64,000 nucleotides of DNA. Origin: Zeaxanthinibacter sp. PT1. Its GTDB lineage: Bacteria > Bacteroidota > Bacteroidia > Flavobacteriales > Flavobacteriaceae. Each line of letters starts with the position of its first letter. Within the stretch, counting starts at the first letter, position 1. This document shows positions 31,754-40,711 of the stretch, in pieces. The stretch is from contig NZ_JAQPCN010000003.1 in NCBI RefSeq assembly GCF_028464225.1, forward strand, positions 186,001 through 250,000, given 5' to 3'. The notes beneath the pieces were generated by a model. It was not told where the DNA came from, searched no databases, and saw nothing but the letters and a program-made list of their open reading frames with translations. The position numbers were made by a program, and so were the translations under genes.

Positions 31754-32338
31754 TTAAAGCGTTAAAGCCAGACTTAGAATCAACTGGTCCGGACGGGTAT
31801 CAACCCTTTGCTCAATATTAGTGACGTTAGTATTAATAAAAGTAGCTTCGTTCTCACTGAATCCTCTTTCGTATCTTAAGTCTACCCCAAGCTTACCAAA
31901 ATTCAGTCCTGCACCAATATTAAGTCCTATGGTGAAATCATTCTCCACATCATTAATGGTGATACCGTCAAATTCAGTATCCAGCAAATACTGGAAGGAT
32001 GGACCGGCAAAGACATTCAGGGGACCAATAACTTTCGCACCCAGCAAAACCGGAAGATCTAATTTGGTCATTTTGAATTTGTCCCCATCGTAGTCGGAGG
32101 AGATGCTAGTGTAAACCAGTTCGGGTCTTAAGTAAACACGGTTACCGATTTTACCGAAAACACCGAAATGATAACCGATGTTACGATCAGGATCCTGGGC
32201 TGCCGCTTCGGTAGATTCAAAATAGTTACCGTTACCATTATAATTTAAACCGCCTTTAATTCCGAAACCGGAACCAGATTGCGCAAATGTGGCCGCACCG
32301 CAAAGGGCAAGAGCCATCGTGATAAGTGTTTTTTTCAT
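31754..32338 (-). CDS. Outer-membrane beta-barrel protein (PorT-like)
   Basis: 194 residues with signal peptide (Met-Lys-Lys-Thr, ending Ala-Thr-Phe-Ala-Gln). The mature part has alternating hydrophobic strands, Gly-Ile-Lys-Gly-Gly-Leu-Asn-Tyr at the start, Tyr-Leu-Arg-Pro-Glu-Leu-Val-Tyr, Gly-Pro-Ser-Phe-Gln-Tyr-Leu and a terminal Leu-x-Leu-Ala-Leu-Thr-Leu strand, typical of small barrels of the PorT/OmpW-like class. Specific function unknown. Confidence 0.85.
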   Translation of the reverse strand: MKKTLITMALALCGAATFAQSGSGFGIKGGLNYNGNGNYFESTEAAAQDPDRNIGYHFGVFGKIGNRVYLRPELVYTSISSDYDGDKFKMTKLDLPVLLGAKVIGPLNVFAGPSFQYLLDTEFDGITINDVENDFTIGLNIGAGLNFGKLGVDLRYERGFSENEATFINTNVTNIEQRVDTRPDQLILSLALTL

Positions 32339-32393
32339 AATATGATTCGTTTTATTTAGACACCTTGACAGGTATCAAAAACGATACCACATC

Positions 32394-33350
32394 TTAGGCC
32401 TTCTTTTTAATCACCTCCTTAACGGCTTGTTCTATAGCTTTATTGTTCAACCCGTATTTCTCCATGAGTTGTTCAGGAGTTCCACTCTCGCCAAAAGTAT
32501 CTTTCGTCGCAACAAAGGATTGTGGCGCAGGGTATTCTGAACTAAGGGTGCGGGCAACACTTTCTCCAAGTCCACCCAGGTAATTATGTTCTTCGGCAGT
32601 TACCACGCAACCGGTTTTCTTAACCGATTTTAAAATAGCTTCTGTATCAAGAGGCTTAATGGTGTGGATATTAATGACTTCGGCAGAGATACCTTCTTTC
32701 TCAAGGTTTTCTGCAGCCAGGAGGGCTTGCCAAACCAGGTGTCCTGTAGCGATGATAGTCACATCAGAACCTTCGATCAGGTGAACTGCTTTCCCAATAA
32801 CAAATTCCTGGTCCTCCGGGGTGAAATTAGGTACTACCGGCCTTCCGAATCTCAGGTATACAGGTCCTTCATGTTTTGATATAGCGATGGTTGCCGCTTT
32901 GGTTTGGTTATAATCACAGGGATTAATGACAGTCATCCCCGGAAGCATTTTCATCATCCCCAAATCTTCGAGGATTTGGTGGGTTGCCCCATCTTCCCCC
33001 AAAGTTAAACCGGCGTGAGAAGCACATATCTTAACATTCTTCCCGGAATAGGCGATAGACTGCCTGATCTGGTCGTAGACTCTTCCGGTGGAAAAGTTTG
33101 CGAAGGTTGTAGTGTAGGGAATATATCCCCCTATGGTAAGTCCGGCGGCGATTCCCATCATATTGGCCTCGGCAATACCAACCTGGAAGAAACGTTCCGG
33201 GCTTTCTTTGATAAAAGTGTCTATTTTCAATGATCCGACAAGGTCTGCACATAAGGCAACCACTTTAGGGTTGCTCCGTCCTAGTTCAGTCATACCGGCT
33301 CCAAAGCCGCTTCGGGTATCTTTACTTCCTTGGTCTGTATATTTTTTCAT
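32394..33350 (-). CDS. Transketolase, C-terminal subunit
   Basis: 318 residues comprising the pyrimidine-binding and C-terminal domains of transketolase (split form). Key segments: Ala-Glu-Ala-Asn-Met-Met-Gly-Ile-Ala-Ala-Gly (with the Glu that activates thiamine diphosphate), His-Ala-Gly-Leu-Thr-Leu-Gly-Glu-Asp-Gly-Ala-Thr-His-Gln and Thr-Ala-Glu-Glu-His. ATG 33350 chosen. It starts 19 bp after the N-terminal subunit, so a dimeric complex from one operon is expected, acting in the pentose phosphate pathway. Confidence 0.92.
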   Translation of the reverse strand: MKKYTDQGSKDTRSGFGAGMTELGRSNPKVVALCADLVGSLKIDTFIKESPERFFQVGIAEANMMGIAAGLTIGGYIPYTTTFANFSTGRVYDQIRQSIAYSGKNVKICASHAGLTLGEDGATHQILEDLGMMKMLPGMTVINPCDYNQTKAATIAISKHEGPVYLRFGRPVVPNFTPEDQEFVIGKAVHLIEGSDVTIIATGHLVWQALLAAENLEKEGISAEVINIHTIKPLDTEAILKSVKKTGCVVTAEEHNYLGGLGESVARTLSSEYPAPQSFVATKDTFGESGTPEQLMEKYGLNNKAIEQAVKEVIKKKA

Positions 33351-33369
33351 CGAGTTTTTTTTGGATCGT

Positions 33370-34215
33370 TTAATAATCACCCAGGGTTTCCGGATTCTGC
33401 GCTAGTGCTGTTGCTAATTGCTCGTCATTAGGAGCTTTACCATGCCATGCGTGGGTTCCCATCATAAAGTCCACCCCATGTCCCATTTCGGTATGCATGA
33501 TGATACAAACCGGTTTGCCTTTCCCGGTTCTCTTCTTGGCCTCTTGTAACGTATCGATCACTGCTTGCAGGTCATTACCGTTTTTCAGCTCTAATACGTC
33601 CCATCCAAAGGCGAGGAACTTGGCTTTAAGATCACCCATCGGCATCACGTCTTCCGTAGCCCCGTCGATCTGCTGACCATTGCGGTCTATGGTGGCGATA
33701 AGGTTATCTACCTTTTTCCCGGCGGCATACATGATGGCCTCCCAGTTTTGTCCTTCCTGTAATTCTCCGTCCCCATGAAGGCTGAATACCAGGTGTGGAT
33801 CTTTATTTAGTTTTTTGGCCTGGGCAGCGCCAATGGCTACAGACATTCCCTGTCCCAGGGAACCGGATGCGATTCTAACACCGGGTAATCCCTCATGTGT
33901 GGTTGGATGTCCCTGCAGCCTGGAATTGATCAGGCGAAAAGTGTTCAGCTCCTTTATTGGAAAGTAACCCCTGCGTGCCAGTACACTGTAATAGACAGGT
34001 GAAATATGCCCATTAGACAGGAAGAACAAGTCTTCTCCAACTCCATCCATGTCAAAGCCATCTTTCAGTTCCATCACCTCGTTGTACAAGGCGACAAAAA
34101 ATTCGGTGCAGCCCAAAGAGCCTCCCGGGTGGCCTGAGTTAACATTATGTACCATGCGAACGATATCGCGTCTTACCTGTACGATAAGATCCTGTAAGTC
34201 TTGTGATTTCGGCAT
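33370..34215 (-). CDS. Transketolase, N-terminal subunit
   Basis: 281 residues: the thiamine-pyrophosphate-binding half. It shows Asn-Ser-Gly-His-Pro-Gly-Gly-Ser-Leu-Gly, Gly-Ser-Leu-Gly-Gln-Gly and Gly-Asp-Gly-Glu-Leu-Gln-Glu-Gly-Gln-Asn-Trp-Glu, the GDG...N motif for Mg-ThDP. ATG 34215 is 8 codons inside the longest frame and follows a consensus promoter by 22 bases. Confidence 0.92.
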   Translation of the reverse strand: MPKSQDLQDLIVQVRRDIVRMVHNVNSGHPGGSLGCTEFFVALYNEVMELKDGFDMDGVGEDLFFLSNGHISPVYYSVLARRGYFPIKELNTFRLINSRLQGHPTTHEGLPGVRIASGSLGQGMSVAIGAAQAKKLNKDPHLVFSLHGDGELQEGQNWEAIMYAAGKKVDNLIATIDRNGQQIDGATEDVMPMGDLKAKFLAFGWDVLELKNGNDLQAVIDTLQEAKKRTGKGKPVCIIMHTEMGHGVDFMMGTHAWHGKAPNDEQLATALAQNPETLGDY

Positions 34216-34236
34216 TGTTGACGTATTAGTGACCCT

Positions 34237-34267
34237 CAAATGTAAGGGCTATCTTTTGGTTGTACAA
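34237..34267 (-). promoter_or_regulatory. Promoter of the transketolase operon
   Basis: TTG (34267-34265), 20-base spacer, TACATTTG (34244-34237); about 22 bases before the ATG at 34215. Confidence 0.75.
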
Positions 34268-34344
34268 CAGTAGCCATATTATTTTATGCAAACAAGGGGA
34301 TAGGCGCTAAACTTTATATAAAGGCCGGTCTTTTATGGAGGGGG

Positions 34345-35505
34345 ATGCCTATATTTGCGACTGAAAATTACGATTTGAAATTTACTTTAGCACATACGGA
34401 TCCCCAATCCAAAGCCAGGGCCGGCAGCCTGCAGACCGATCACGGTATTATTGAAACACCGATATTTATGCCGGTGGGCACTGTCGCTTCTGTCAAAGGA
34501 GTACATCAACGTGAACTTAGAGAGGAAGTTAACCCGGATATTATCCTTGCCAACACTTACCATCTATATCTGCGCCCTAAAACAGATATTCTTGAAAAGG
34601 CAGGAGGACTTCATAAATTCATGGGATGGGATCGGAATATCCTGACGGATAGTGGCGGTTACCAGGTGTATTCCCTCTCGGCGAACCGCAAGATCAAAGA
34701 AGAAGGCGTAAAGTTTAAATCGCATATAGACGGTTCTTTTCATTTCTTTACCCCTGAGAATGTGATGGAAATTCAACGGACCATCGGGGCAGACATCATC
34801 ATGGCCTTTGACGAATGTACACCTTATCCTTGTGATTACCGGTACGCTAAACGTTCTATGCATATGACTCACAGGTGGCTGGATCGTTGTATTGCCCACC
34901 TGGCTAAAGTGCCGCCTAAGTACGGTTTTGACCAAACCTTTTTTCCTATCGTCCAGGGATCCACTTATAAAGACCTAAGGCTGCAGTCTGCAGAATATAT
35001 TGCCAATTCCGGCTGCGAGGGGAATGCCATTGGAGGGCTTTCTGTTGGAGAACCGGCCGAAGAGATGTACGCCATGTCCGAGGTGGTCTGTAGCGTTCTT
35101 CCGGAAGATAAGCCCAGGTACCTGATGGGAGTTGGTACGCCCATCAACATCCTTGAAAATATTGCATTGGGAATAGATATGTTCGACTGTGTGATGCCCA
35201 CCAGGAACGCGAGGAATGGTATGCTGTTTACCGCAGAGGGTACCATCAATATCAAGAACAAGAAATGGGAAGATGACTTCTCACCACTAGATCCTTCAGG
35301 AACAACTTTTGTGGATCGCGAATATTCCAAATCATACCTGCGGCACCTTTTTGCTGCAAACGAATACCTTGGCAAGCAGATCGCCACCATTCACAACCTC
35401 GGTTTTTATATGTGGTTGGTCCGGGAGGCGAGAAAACATATTTTAGCAGGGGATTTTGCCAGCTGGAAAAACCAGATGGTACGTAATATGGATAAGCGAC
35501 TCTAG
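34345..35505 (+). CDS. tgt: tRNA-guanine transglycosylase
   Basis: 386 residues. It exchanges G34 for preQ1 in tRNAs with GUN anticodons (queuosine pathway). Motifs: Met-Pro-Val-Gly-Thr-Val-Ala-Ser-Val-Lys near the start, Thr-Asp-Ser-Gly-Gly-Tyr-Gln-Val (nucleophilic Asp region), Gly-Gly-Leu-Ser-Val-Gly-Glu and Phe-Asp-Cys-Val-Met-Pro-Thr-Arg-Asn-Ala-Arg. The usual Zn-site Cys cluster near Lys-Lys-Trp-Glu-Asp-Asp-Phe-Ser-Pro-Leu appears altered (few Cys), as I read it. The stop overlaps the GTG of the next gene. Confidence 0.92.
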   Translation: MPIFATENYDLKFTLAHTDPQSKARAGSLQTDHGIIETPIFMPVGTVASVKGVHQRELREEVNPDIILANTYHLYLRPKTDILEKAGGLHKFMGWDRNILTDSGGYQVYSLSANRKIKEEGVKFKSHIDGSFHFFTPENVMEIQRTIGADIIMAFDECTPYPCDYRYAKRSMHMTHRWLDRCIAHLAKVPPKYGFDQTFFPIVQGSTYKDLRLQSAEYIANSGCEGNAIGGLSVGEPAEEMYAMSEVVCSVLPEDKPRYLMGVGTPINILENIALGIDMFDCVMPTRNARNGMLFTAEGTINIKNKKWEDDFSPLDPSGTTFVDREYSKSYLRHLFAANEYLGKQIATIHNLGFYMWLVREARKHILAGDFASWKNQMVRNMDKRL

Positions 35506-36581
35506 TGGGAATAATAGACTGGTACATATTAAAGCGCTATCTGGCCACCTTTGGCCTGATGCTGATGCTGTTTGTACCTATCGGGATTATGCTGAACCTG
35601 GCGGAGCAGATCGGTAAGATGATCGACAATGAAGCTCCCCTGAACGAGATCCTGATCTATTATATGAACTTTACCATATATATTGGTAGCCTGCTCTTTC
35701 CCATTTTTCTCTTCCTCTCCATTATTTTCTTTACTTCTAAATTGGCGAATAACACGGAGATCGTGGCGATCCTGAGTTCAGGGGTATCTTTCGGACGCTT
35801 TCTGAGACCTTATTTTATAGGGGCAAGTATTATCGCAATCTTAATGTTCTTTCTCGGGATGTTCATTGTGCCCAACGCCAGCGTAGGCTACAACGAGTTT
35901 AAATATAAATACCTGAAAAAGGGTAAACAGGATAGGGTTACCAGCAATATTTTCACCCAGCTGAACGAAGACGATTATATCTATGTAAGCAGCTTTGATC
36001 CGGCCCGGCAGATTGGGTATAATTTCACCTTTGAACATTTTAAGGAAGATAAATTAGATTATAAGATCACGGCAGCTAATATCCGATGGATACCCAAGGA
36101 CAGTATCTACAGGCTCACCTCTTATAAGAAAAGAAAGGTAGGCGAGCAGACAGAGTTGGTCGAGACCAAGCGTCGCCTCGATACTGTTTTTAATTTCAAG
36201 ATCGATGATCTTACCCCGGTTTCCTATGTTGCCGAGACCAAGAACCTCTTTGAGTTGAACAAGTTTATAGAGGTGCAAAGGCGGAAAGGAGCCTCGAATA
36301 TCAATGCCTACGTGCTGGTCAAATACAAAAGGTGGGCTTTACCGGTTTCGGCATTTATCCTCACCATAATCGGTGTGGCCGTATCCTCGATCAAACGACG
36401 GGGAGGTATGGGGGTTAACCTCGCCTTTGGTATGGGGGTCGCTTTTATCTATATCTTTTTTGATAAGGTATTTGGAACGCTGGCAGAACAATCGGGCTTC
36501 TCTCCTTTACTAGCTGTCCTGATTCCCAATATTGTTTTCGGATTATTAGGTATCTACCTGCTACAGAAGGCAAAGCGATAA
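35505..36581 (+). CDS. LptF/LptG-family permease
   Basis: 358 residues with six transmembrane helices around a periplasmic beta-jellyroll (about residues 130-260), the YjgP/YjgQ fold. In the LptB2FG exporter these move lipopolysaccharide to the periplasmic bridge. The start is GTG 35505, overlapping the tgt stop (TAGTG), so translation is coupled. Single permease here; a second copy would be elsewhere. Opens Ile-Ile-Asp-Trp-Tyr-Ile-Leu-Lys-Arg-Tyr, a typical LptG-like N-terminus. Confidence 0.9.
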   Translation: MGIIDWYILKRYLATFGLMLMLFVPIGIMLNLAEQIGKMIDNEAPLNEILIYYMNFTIYIGSLLFPIFLFLSIIFFTSKLANNTEIVAILSSGVSFGRFLRPYFIGASIIAILMFFLGMFIVPNASVGYNEFKYKYLKKGKQDRVTSNIFTQLNEDDYIYVSSFDPARQIGYNFTFEHFKEDKLDYKITAANIRWIPKDSIYRLTSYKKRKVGEQTELVETKRRLDTVFNFKIDDLTPVSYVAETKNLFELNKFIEVQRRKGASNINAYVLVKYKRWALPVSAFILTIIGVAVSSIKRRGGMGVNLAFGMGVAFIYIFFDKVFGTLAEQSGFSPLLAVLIPNIVFGLLGIYLLQKAKR

Positions 36582-36655
36582 AAAGCTGCTCTTCAGTATC
36601 TTACAACAGAAGTAGGCTTTCCTTGATTTTTCTGTTCAATGCGGGTATAAAATTT

Positions 36656-36663
36656 TATATTTG
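36656..36663 (+). promoter_or_regulatory. TATATTTG promoter box of accA
   Basis: Perfect -7 consensus 30 bases before the accA ATG at 36694. A TTG at 36623-36625 is too far (30 bases) to be a good -33 box. Confidence 0.5.
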
Positions 36664-36693
36664 TCTGCTGATAAAACTAAACTCAAGTCATTC

Positions 36694-37647
36694 ATGGAGT
36701 ATTTGGAATTTGAACTTCCTATTAAGGAGTTGGAAGAACAGTTGGAAAAATGTCAACTCATCGGAGAAGAGAGCGATGTTGATGTTACCGAGACCTGTAA
36801 GCAGATCGAAAAGAAACTGGAACAGACCAGGAAAGACATTTATAAAAATCTTTCTGCCTGGCAGCGAGTTCAGCTTTCCAGGCACCCCAACAGGCCATAT
36901 ACACTGGATTACATTAAAGCCATTTGTGGCGATACCTTCCTGGAGCTGCACGGAGACAGGAATGTAAAGGACGACAAAGCCATGATCGGTGGATTGGGTA
37001 AAATCGGGGACCAGAGCTATATGTTTATCGGTCAGCAAAAAGGATACAATACCAAGACCCGTCAGTACAGGAACTTTGGTATGGCCAATCCTGAAGGATA
37101 CCGAAAGGCGCTCAGGCTTATGAAATCTGCCGAAAAGTTTGGACTGCCGGTAGTTTGTTTTATCGATACTCCCGGAGCCTATCCCGGTATCGAAGCCGAA
37201 GAGCGCGGTCAAGGAGAGGCCATTGCCCGGAATATCCTGGAAATGACCCGCCTGAAGGTGCCGATCATCTGCGTGATCATCGGGGAAGGAGCTTCCGGAG
37301 GTGCATTAGGCATCGGAGTAGGAGACAAGGTGCTTATGCTGGAAAATACCTGGTATTCCGTGATTTCACCGGAATCGTGTTCTTCTATCCTATGGAGAAG
37401 TTGGGAATACAAAGAGCAGGCCGCCGAGGCACTAAAGCTCACCGCTTCTGACATGAAAAAATTGAAACTCATTGACGAGATCGTTCGCGAACCCGCCGGA
37501 GGTGCTCATGCACAGCGCGAAAAGACATTTGAAATCGTCAAAAACAAGATTTCTAAGAATTACGAGCAACTTAAAAAGTTATCACCAAAAGATCTGGTCA
37601 CAGCACGCATGGATAAATATGCGCAGATGGGTGTCTATAACGGTTAG
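36694..37647 (+). CDS. accA: Acetyl-CoA carboxylase carboxyltransferase subunit alpha
   Basis: 317 residues. With AccD it transfers the carboxyl from biotin to acetyl-CoA, making malonyl-CoA. The N-terminus is [10 protein letters not shown] with the coiled Glu-rich region, then Val-Gln-Leu-Ser-Arg-His-Pro-Arg-Pro-like (here Asn-Arg-Pro-Tyr-Thr), Ile-Asp-Thr-Pro-Gly-Ala-Tyr-Pro-Gly and Gly-Glu-Gly-Ala-Ser-Gly-Gly-Ala. ATG 36694 fits the family start; the frame's 36661 TTG is rejected. Confidence 0.95.
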   Translation: MEYLEFELPIKELEEQLEKCQLIGEESDVDVTETCKQIEKKLEQTRKDIYKNLSAWQRVQLSRHPNRPYTLDYIKAICGDTFLELHGDRNVKDDKAMIGGLGKIGDQSYMFIGQQKGYNTKTRQYRNFGMANPEGYRKALRLMKSAEKFGLPVVCFIDTPGAYPGIEAEERGQGEAIARNILEMTRLKVPIICVIIGEGASGGALGIGVGDKVLMLENTWYSVISPESCSSILWRSWEYKEQAAEALKLTASDMKKLKLIDEIVREPAGGAHAQREKTFEIVKNKISKNYEQLKKLSPKDLVTARMDKYAQMGVYNG

Positions 37648-37764
37648 TAAGTGATTTTGTCAAGCTGACGAAAATATTTTCACCTCACCCTATTTAATTT
37701 TTTAGTTATCAACACGGTACGCTGGTTTATTAACAGGCCAATTGTTAATGGACGGTTGATATCG

Positions 37765-37797
37765 TTAACTCTAAAATTTAAGTTAACTTAGAGTTAA
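37765..37797. promoter_or_regulatory. Inverted repeat upstream of dnaB
   Basis: Perfect 10-bp arms TTAACTCTAA (37765-37774) and TTAGAGTTAA (37788-37797), separated by a 13-base spacer with its own small palindrome around AAGTTAACTT. It ends 18 bp before the dnaB ATG. It could be an operator; there is no T-run as in a terminator. Confidence 0.4.
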
Positions 37798-37815
37798 TTA
37801 GCTAATTTTACATTC

Positions 37816-39369
37816 ATGGAGAACACCAACCCCATCCTTGGCCGCAAAGTCGGCAAGCCCAACGTGATTAGTTTAGAAAAGGGAAAAATACCACCTCAAG
37901 CAGTTGATTTAGAGGAGGTTGTGCTCGGTGCTATGCTGATCGATAAGAAGGGTGTGGATGAAGTTATTGATATTCTCCATCCGGAAGTTTTCTATAAAGA
38001 TGCGCACAGGCATATCTACGAAGCCATCTTTAAATTGTTCGAATCTTCGGAACCGGTGGATTTATTAACGGTTTCCGCCCAATTGAAGAAAGACGGCAAC
38101 CTGGAAATAGCCGGCGGTGATTTTTACCTCATTAAACTCACGCAGAAAGTAGCCTCATCGGCTCATATCGAGTTCCATGCGAGGATTATTCTTCAGAAAT
38201 ATATACAACGTAGCCTGATCAAGATTTCAAACGAGATCATTGAAGAGGCATATGACGATGCCACGGATGTCTTTGATCTCCTGGATACGGCCGAATCAAA
38301 ATTGTACGATGTTACCCAGGGTAATCTGAAGAGATCTGCAGAGACAGCTCAGAACTTGGTTATCCAGGCCAAGAAAAAGATCGAAGAGATTTCTAACAAG
38401 GATGGGCTCAGCGGTATTCCTTCAGGTTTTGATAAACTCGATAAACTTACCTCCGGATGGCAGCCCAGTGACCTGATTATCGTAGCGGCAAGGCCAGGTA
38501 TGGGTAAAACGGCCCTGACCCTTTCCATGGCCCGGAATATCGCTGTGAATGCTAATACCCCGGTTGCCTTTTTCTCCTTAGAGATGTCCTCGGTGCAGCT
38601 GATCACTCGTCTGATCTCCTCGGAAACCGGGCTCTCTTCAGAAAAGCTTAGAACCGGCCGGTTGGAAAAACATGAATGGGAGCAGTTGAATGTTAAGGTG
38701 AAAGCGCTGGAAAGTGCCCCCTTATTTATAGACGATACGCCCTCCCTCTCTATTTTTGACCTCAGGGCTAAAGCGAGACGATTGGCATCGCAACATAAAA
38801 TTCGCCTGATTGTAATCGATTACTTGCAGTTGATGACCGCAGGAGGAACTCAGAAAGGCGGGAACAGGGAGCAGGAGATCTCTACCATCTCCAGGAACTT
38901 AAAAGCGCTTGCAAAAGAATTGAATGTACCGGTCATTGCCCTTTCGCAGCTTTCGCGTGCGGTAGAAACACGGGGAGGAAGTAAACGTCCTATACTTTCT
39001 GACCTCAGGGAATCCGGGGCTATTGAGCAGGATGCGGATATCGTGTCTTTTATCTACAGGCCGGAATACTACAAGATCGATGAGTGGGACGACGAAGAAC
39101 GCACGCCTACCCAAGGCCAGGCAGAATTCATCGTGGCTAAGCACAGGAATGGTGGTTTAGAGAATATTAGGTTAAAGTTCATTGGGCAATTAGGTAAATT
39201 TGATAACTTGGATGACTTTGATACGCCGTTCGAGTTTCAATCCAAAATGAATGCTGATGGCGATAATCCGTTCGCTACACGTAAACTGCCCAATGCTGAC
39301 GAGGCTTTTGGTAGTTCTATGAACCAGCCGCCTGATCTTGATCCAGATGATAATGATGTCCCCTTCTGA
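37816..39369 (+). CDS. dnaB: Replicative DNA helicase
   Basis: 517 residues. The N-terminal DnaB domain (about 20-120: Pro-Pro-Gln-Ala-Val-Asp-Leu-Glu-Glu-Val-Val-Leu-Gly-Ala-Met) is followed by the RecA-like ATPase: Walker A Ala-Arg-Pro-Gly-Met-Gly-Lys-Thr-Ala, Glu-Met-Ser, Walker B Val-Ile-Asp-Tyr-Leu-Gln-Leu-Met and Arg-x-Ser-Gly-Ala-Ile-Glu-Gln-Asp-Ala-Asp. The acidic C-terminus is Bacteroidota-like. No intein. It unwinds DNA at the replication fork. Confidence 0.96.
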   Translation: MENTNPILGRKVGKPNVISLEKGKIPPQAVDLEEVVLGAMLIDKKGVDEVIDILHPEVFYKDAHRHIYEAIFKLFESSEPVDLLTVSAQLKKDGNLEIAGGDFYLIKLTQKVASSAHIEFHARIILQKYIQRSLIKISNEIIEEAYDDATDVFDLLDTAESKLYDVTQGNLKRSAETAQNLVIQAKKKIEEISNKDGLSGIPSGFDKLDKLTSGWQPSDLIIVAARPGMGKTALTLSMARNIAVNANTPVAFFSLEMSSVQLITRLISSETGLSSEKLRTGRLEKHEWEQLNVKVKALESAPLFIDDTPSLSIFDLRAKARRLASQHKIRLIVIDYLQLMTAGGTQKGGNREQEISTISRNLKALAKELNVPVIALSQLSRAVETRGGSKRPILSDLRESGAIEQDADIVSFIYRPEYYKIDEWDDEERTPTQGQAEFIVAKHRNGGLENIRLKFIGQLGKFDNLDDFDTPFEFQSKMNADGDNPFATRKLPNADEAFGSSMNQPPDLDPDDNDVPF

Positions 39370-40711
39370 TATACGGAACACCAATAAACACACCCCCTTG
39401 CTGTTGGGTACCAACAGTAATTTTCTCTCAACACCTACGGTAAAGCACTATACGGCGCTACTTTGTATGTTTCTTTTTTTGCTGACTGCAATTAAGGCTT
39501 CTGCTTCTGTGATCTTAATACCGATGGACGCAGATGCGCAAAAGGATCATCTCAAGGCTTATGGGATAACCTACTGGGTGCTGACAAAGCAGCAGAAGGT
39601 TCAGTGGTTGCTCAATTACAGGGGAGGATCCTTCCTATTGCCCGATGGGGAACGTATCCGAAAAGAATGCCAGATTCGCGGAGTTTCTTTTGAAATTCTT
39701 TCTGATGACAAAGCGCAGGCAATTTTGGACGGGATCAGTAGTCCGGCCGTAAACCAGGAAGCGGTAATCCTTGAAAAAGCTCCTAAGATCGCTGTGTACT
39801 CTCCTAAGGATAATCAACCCTGGGATGACGCGGTTACCATGGCCTTGACCTATGCAGAAATCCCTTATGTAACCATCTATGATGAAGAGGTCCTTGGCGA
39901 TAAACTGGTTTTATATGACTGGCTTCACCTGCACCACGAGGATTTTACAGGACAGTATGGAAAATTTTATGGCGCCTATCGGGCTACCCCTTGGTATATT
40001 GAAGGTAAAAAACAGGCAGAAAACCTGGCCAACAAGCTTGGTTATTCCAAGGTGTCCCAGGAAAAACTGGCGGTTGCACTAAAGATCAGGAACTATGTCA
40101 TAGGGGGCGGGTTTATGTTTGCCATGTGTTCTGCCACGGACAGCTTTGATATCGCCCTGGCTTCAGAGGGTGTGGACATTTGTGAACCTATGTTTGACGG
40201 GGATCCGTCAGATCCCAGTTACCAGAAAAAAATAGACTACAGCAAAACCTTTGCCTTTACGGATTTCATTTTGGAGCGCAACCCCCTGAGATACGAATTC
40301 TCATCTATAGATATGACTTCCCAACGACAGCAGGTGCCCAAAGAATCGGATTATTTTTCGCTGATGGATTTCTCCGCCAAATGGGACCCGGTGCCTACAA
40401 TGCTCTGTCAGAATCACACCTCCCTGGTCAAAGGATTTATGGGGCAAACCACTGCATTTGCCAGAGAGCAGGTTAAGCCTACGGTCCTGGTCCTGGGAGA
40501 GAACCGTATTAATGGAGAAGCCAGGTACATTCACGGGATCAAGGGAAAAGGATTTTTCACATTCTACGGGGGGCATGATCCGGAAGACTACCAGCACAGG
40601 GTAGGGGATCCTAAAACGGCGCTCGAATTACACCCAAACTCCCCGGGTTACCGCCTGATTCTTAACAACGTCTTATTTCCTGCAGCGCGGAAAAAGAAAC
40701 AGAAAACTTAA
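39356..40711 (+). CDS. Secreted 'asparagine synthetase B'-labelled protein of uncertain function
   Basis: About 451 residues. In flavobacterial genomes the gene after dnaB is commonly labelled asparagine synthetase B, and this sequence matches that protein as I remember it, but it shows neither an N-terminal catalytic Cys nor the synthetase ATP motif. A hydrophobic stretch ending Lys-Ala-Ser-Ala-Ser looks like a signal peptide. The middle has Gly-Gly-Gly-Phe-Met-Phe-Ala-Met-Cys-Ser-Ala-Thr, a nucleophile-elbow-like motif recalling class I glutamine amidotransferase folds. Start uncertain: 39356 overlaps dnaB; ATG 39467 would shorten the signal. Overlaps the HAD gene by 4 bp, convergent. Confidence 0.6.
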   Translation: MSPSDIRNTNKHTPLLLGTNSNFLSTPTVKHYTALLCMFLFLLTAIKASASVILIPMDADAQKDHLKAYGITYWVLTKQQKVQWLLNYRGGSFLLPDGERIRKECQIRGVSFEILSDDKAQAILDGISSPAVNQEAVILEKAPKIAVYSPKDNQPWDDAVTMALTYAEIPYVTIYDEEVLGDKLVLYDWLHLHHEDFTGQYGKFYGAYRATPWYIEGKKQAENLANKLGYSKVSQEKLAVALKIRNYVIGGGFMFAMCSATDSFDIALASEGVDICEPMFDGDPSDPSYQKKIDYSKTFAFTDFILERNPLRYEFSSIDMTSQRQQVPKESDYFSLMDFSAKWDPVPTMLCQNHTSLVKGFMGQTTAFAREQVKPTVLVLGENRINGEARYIHGIKGKGFFTFYGGHDPEDYQHRVGDPKTALELHPNSPGYRLILNNVLFPAARKKKQKT

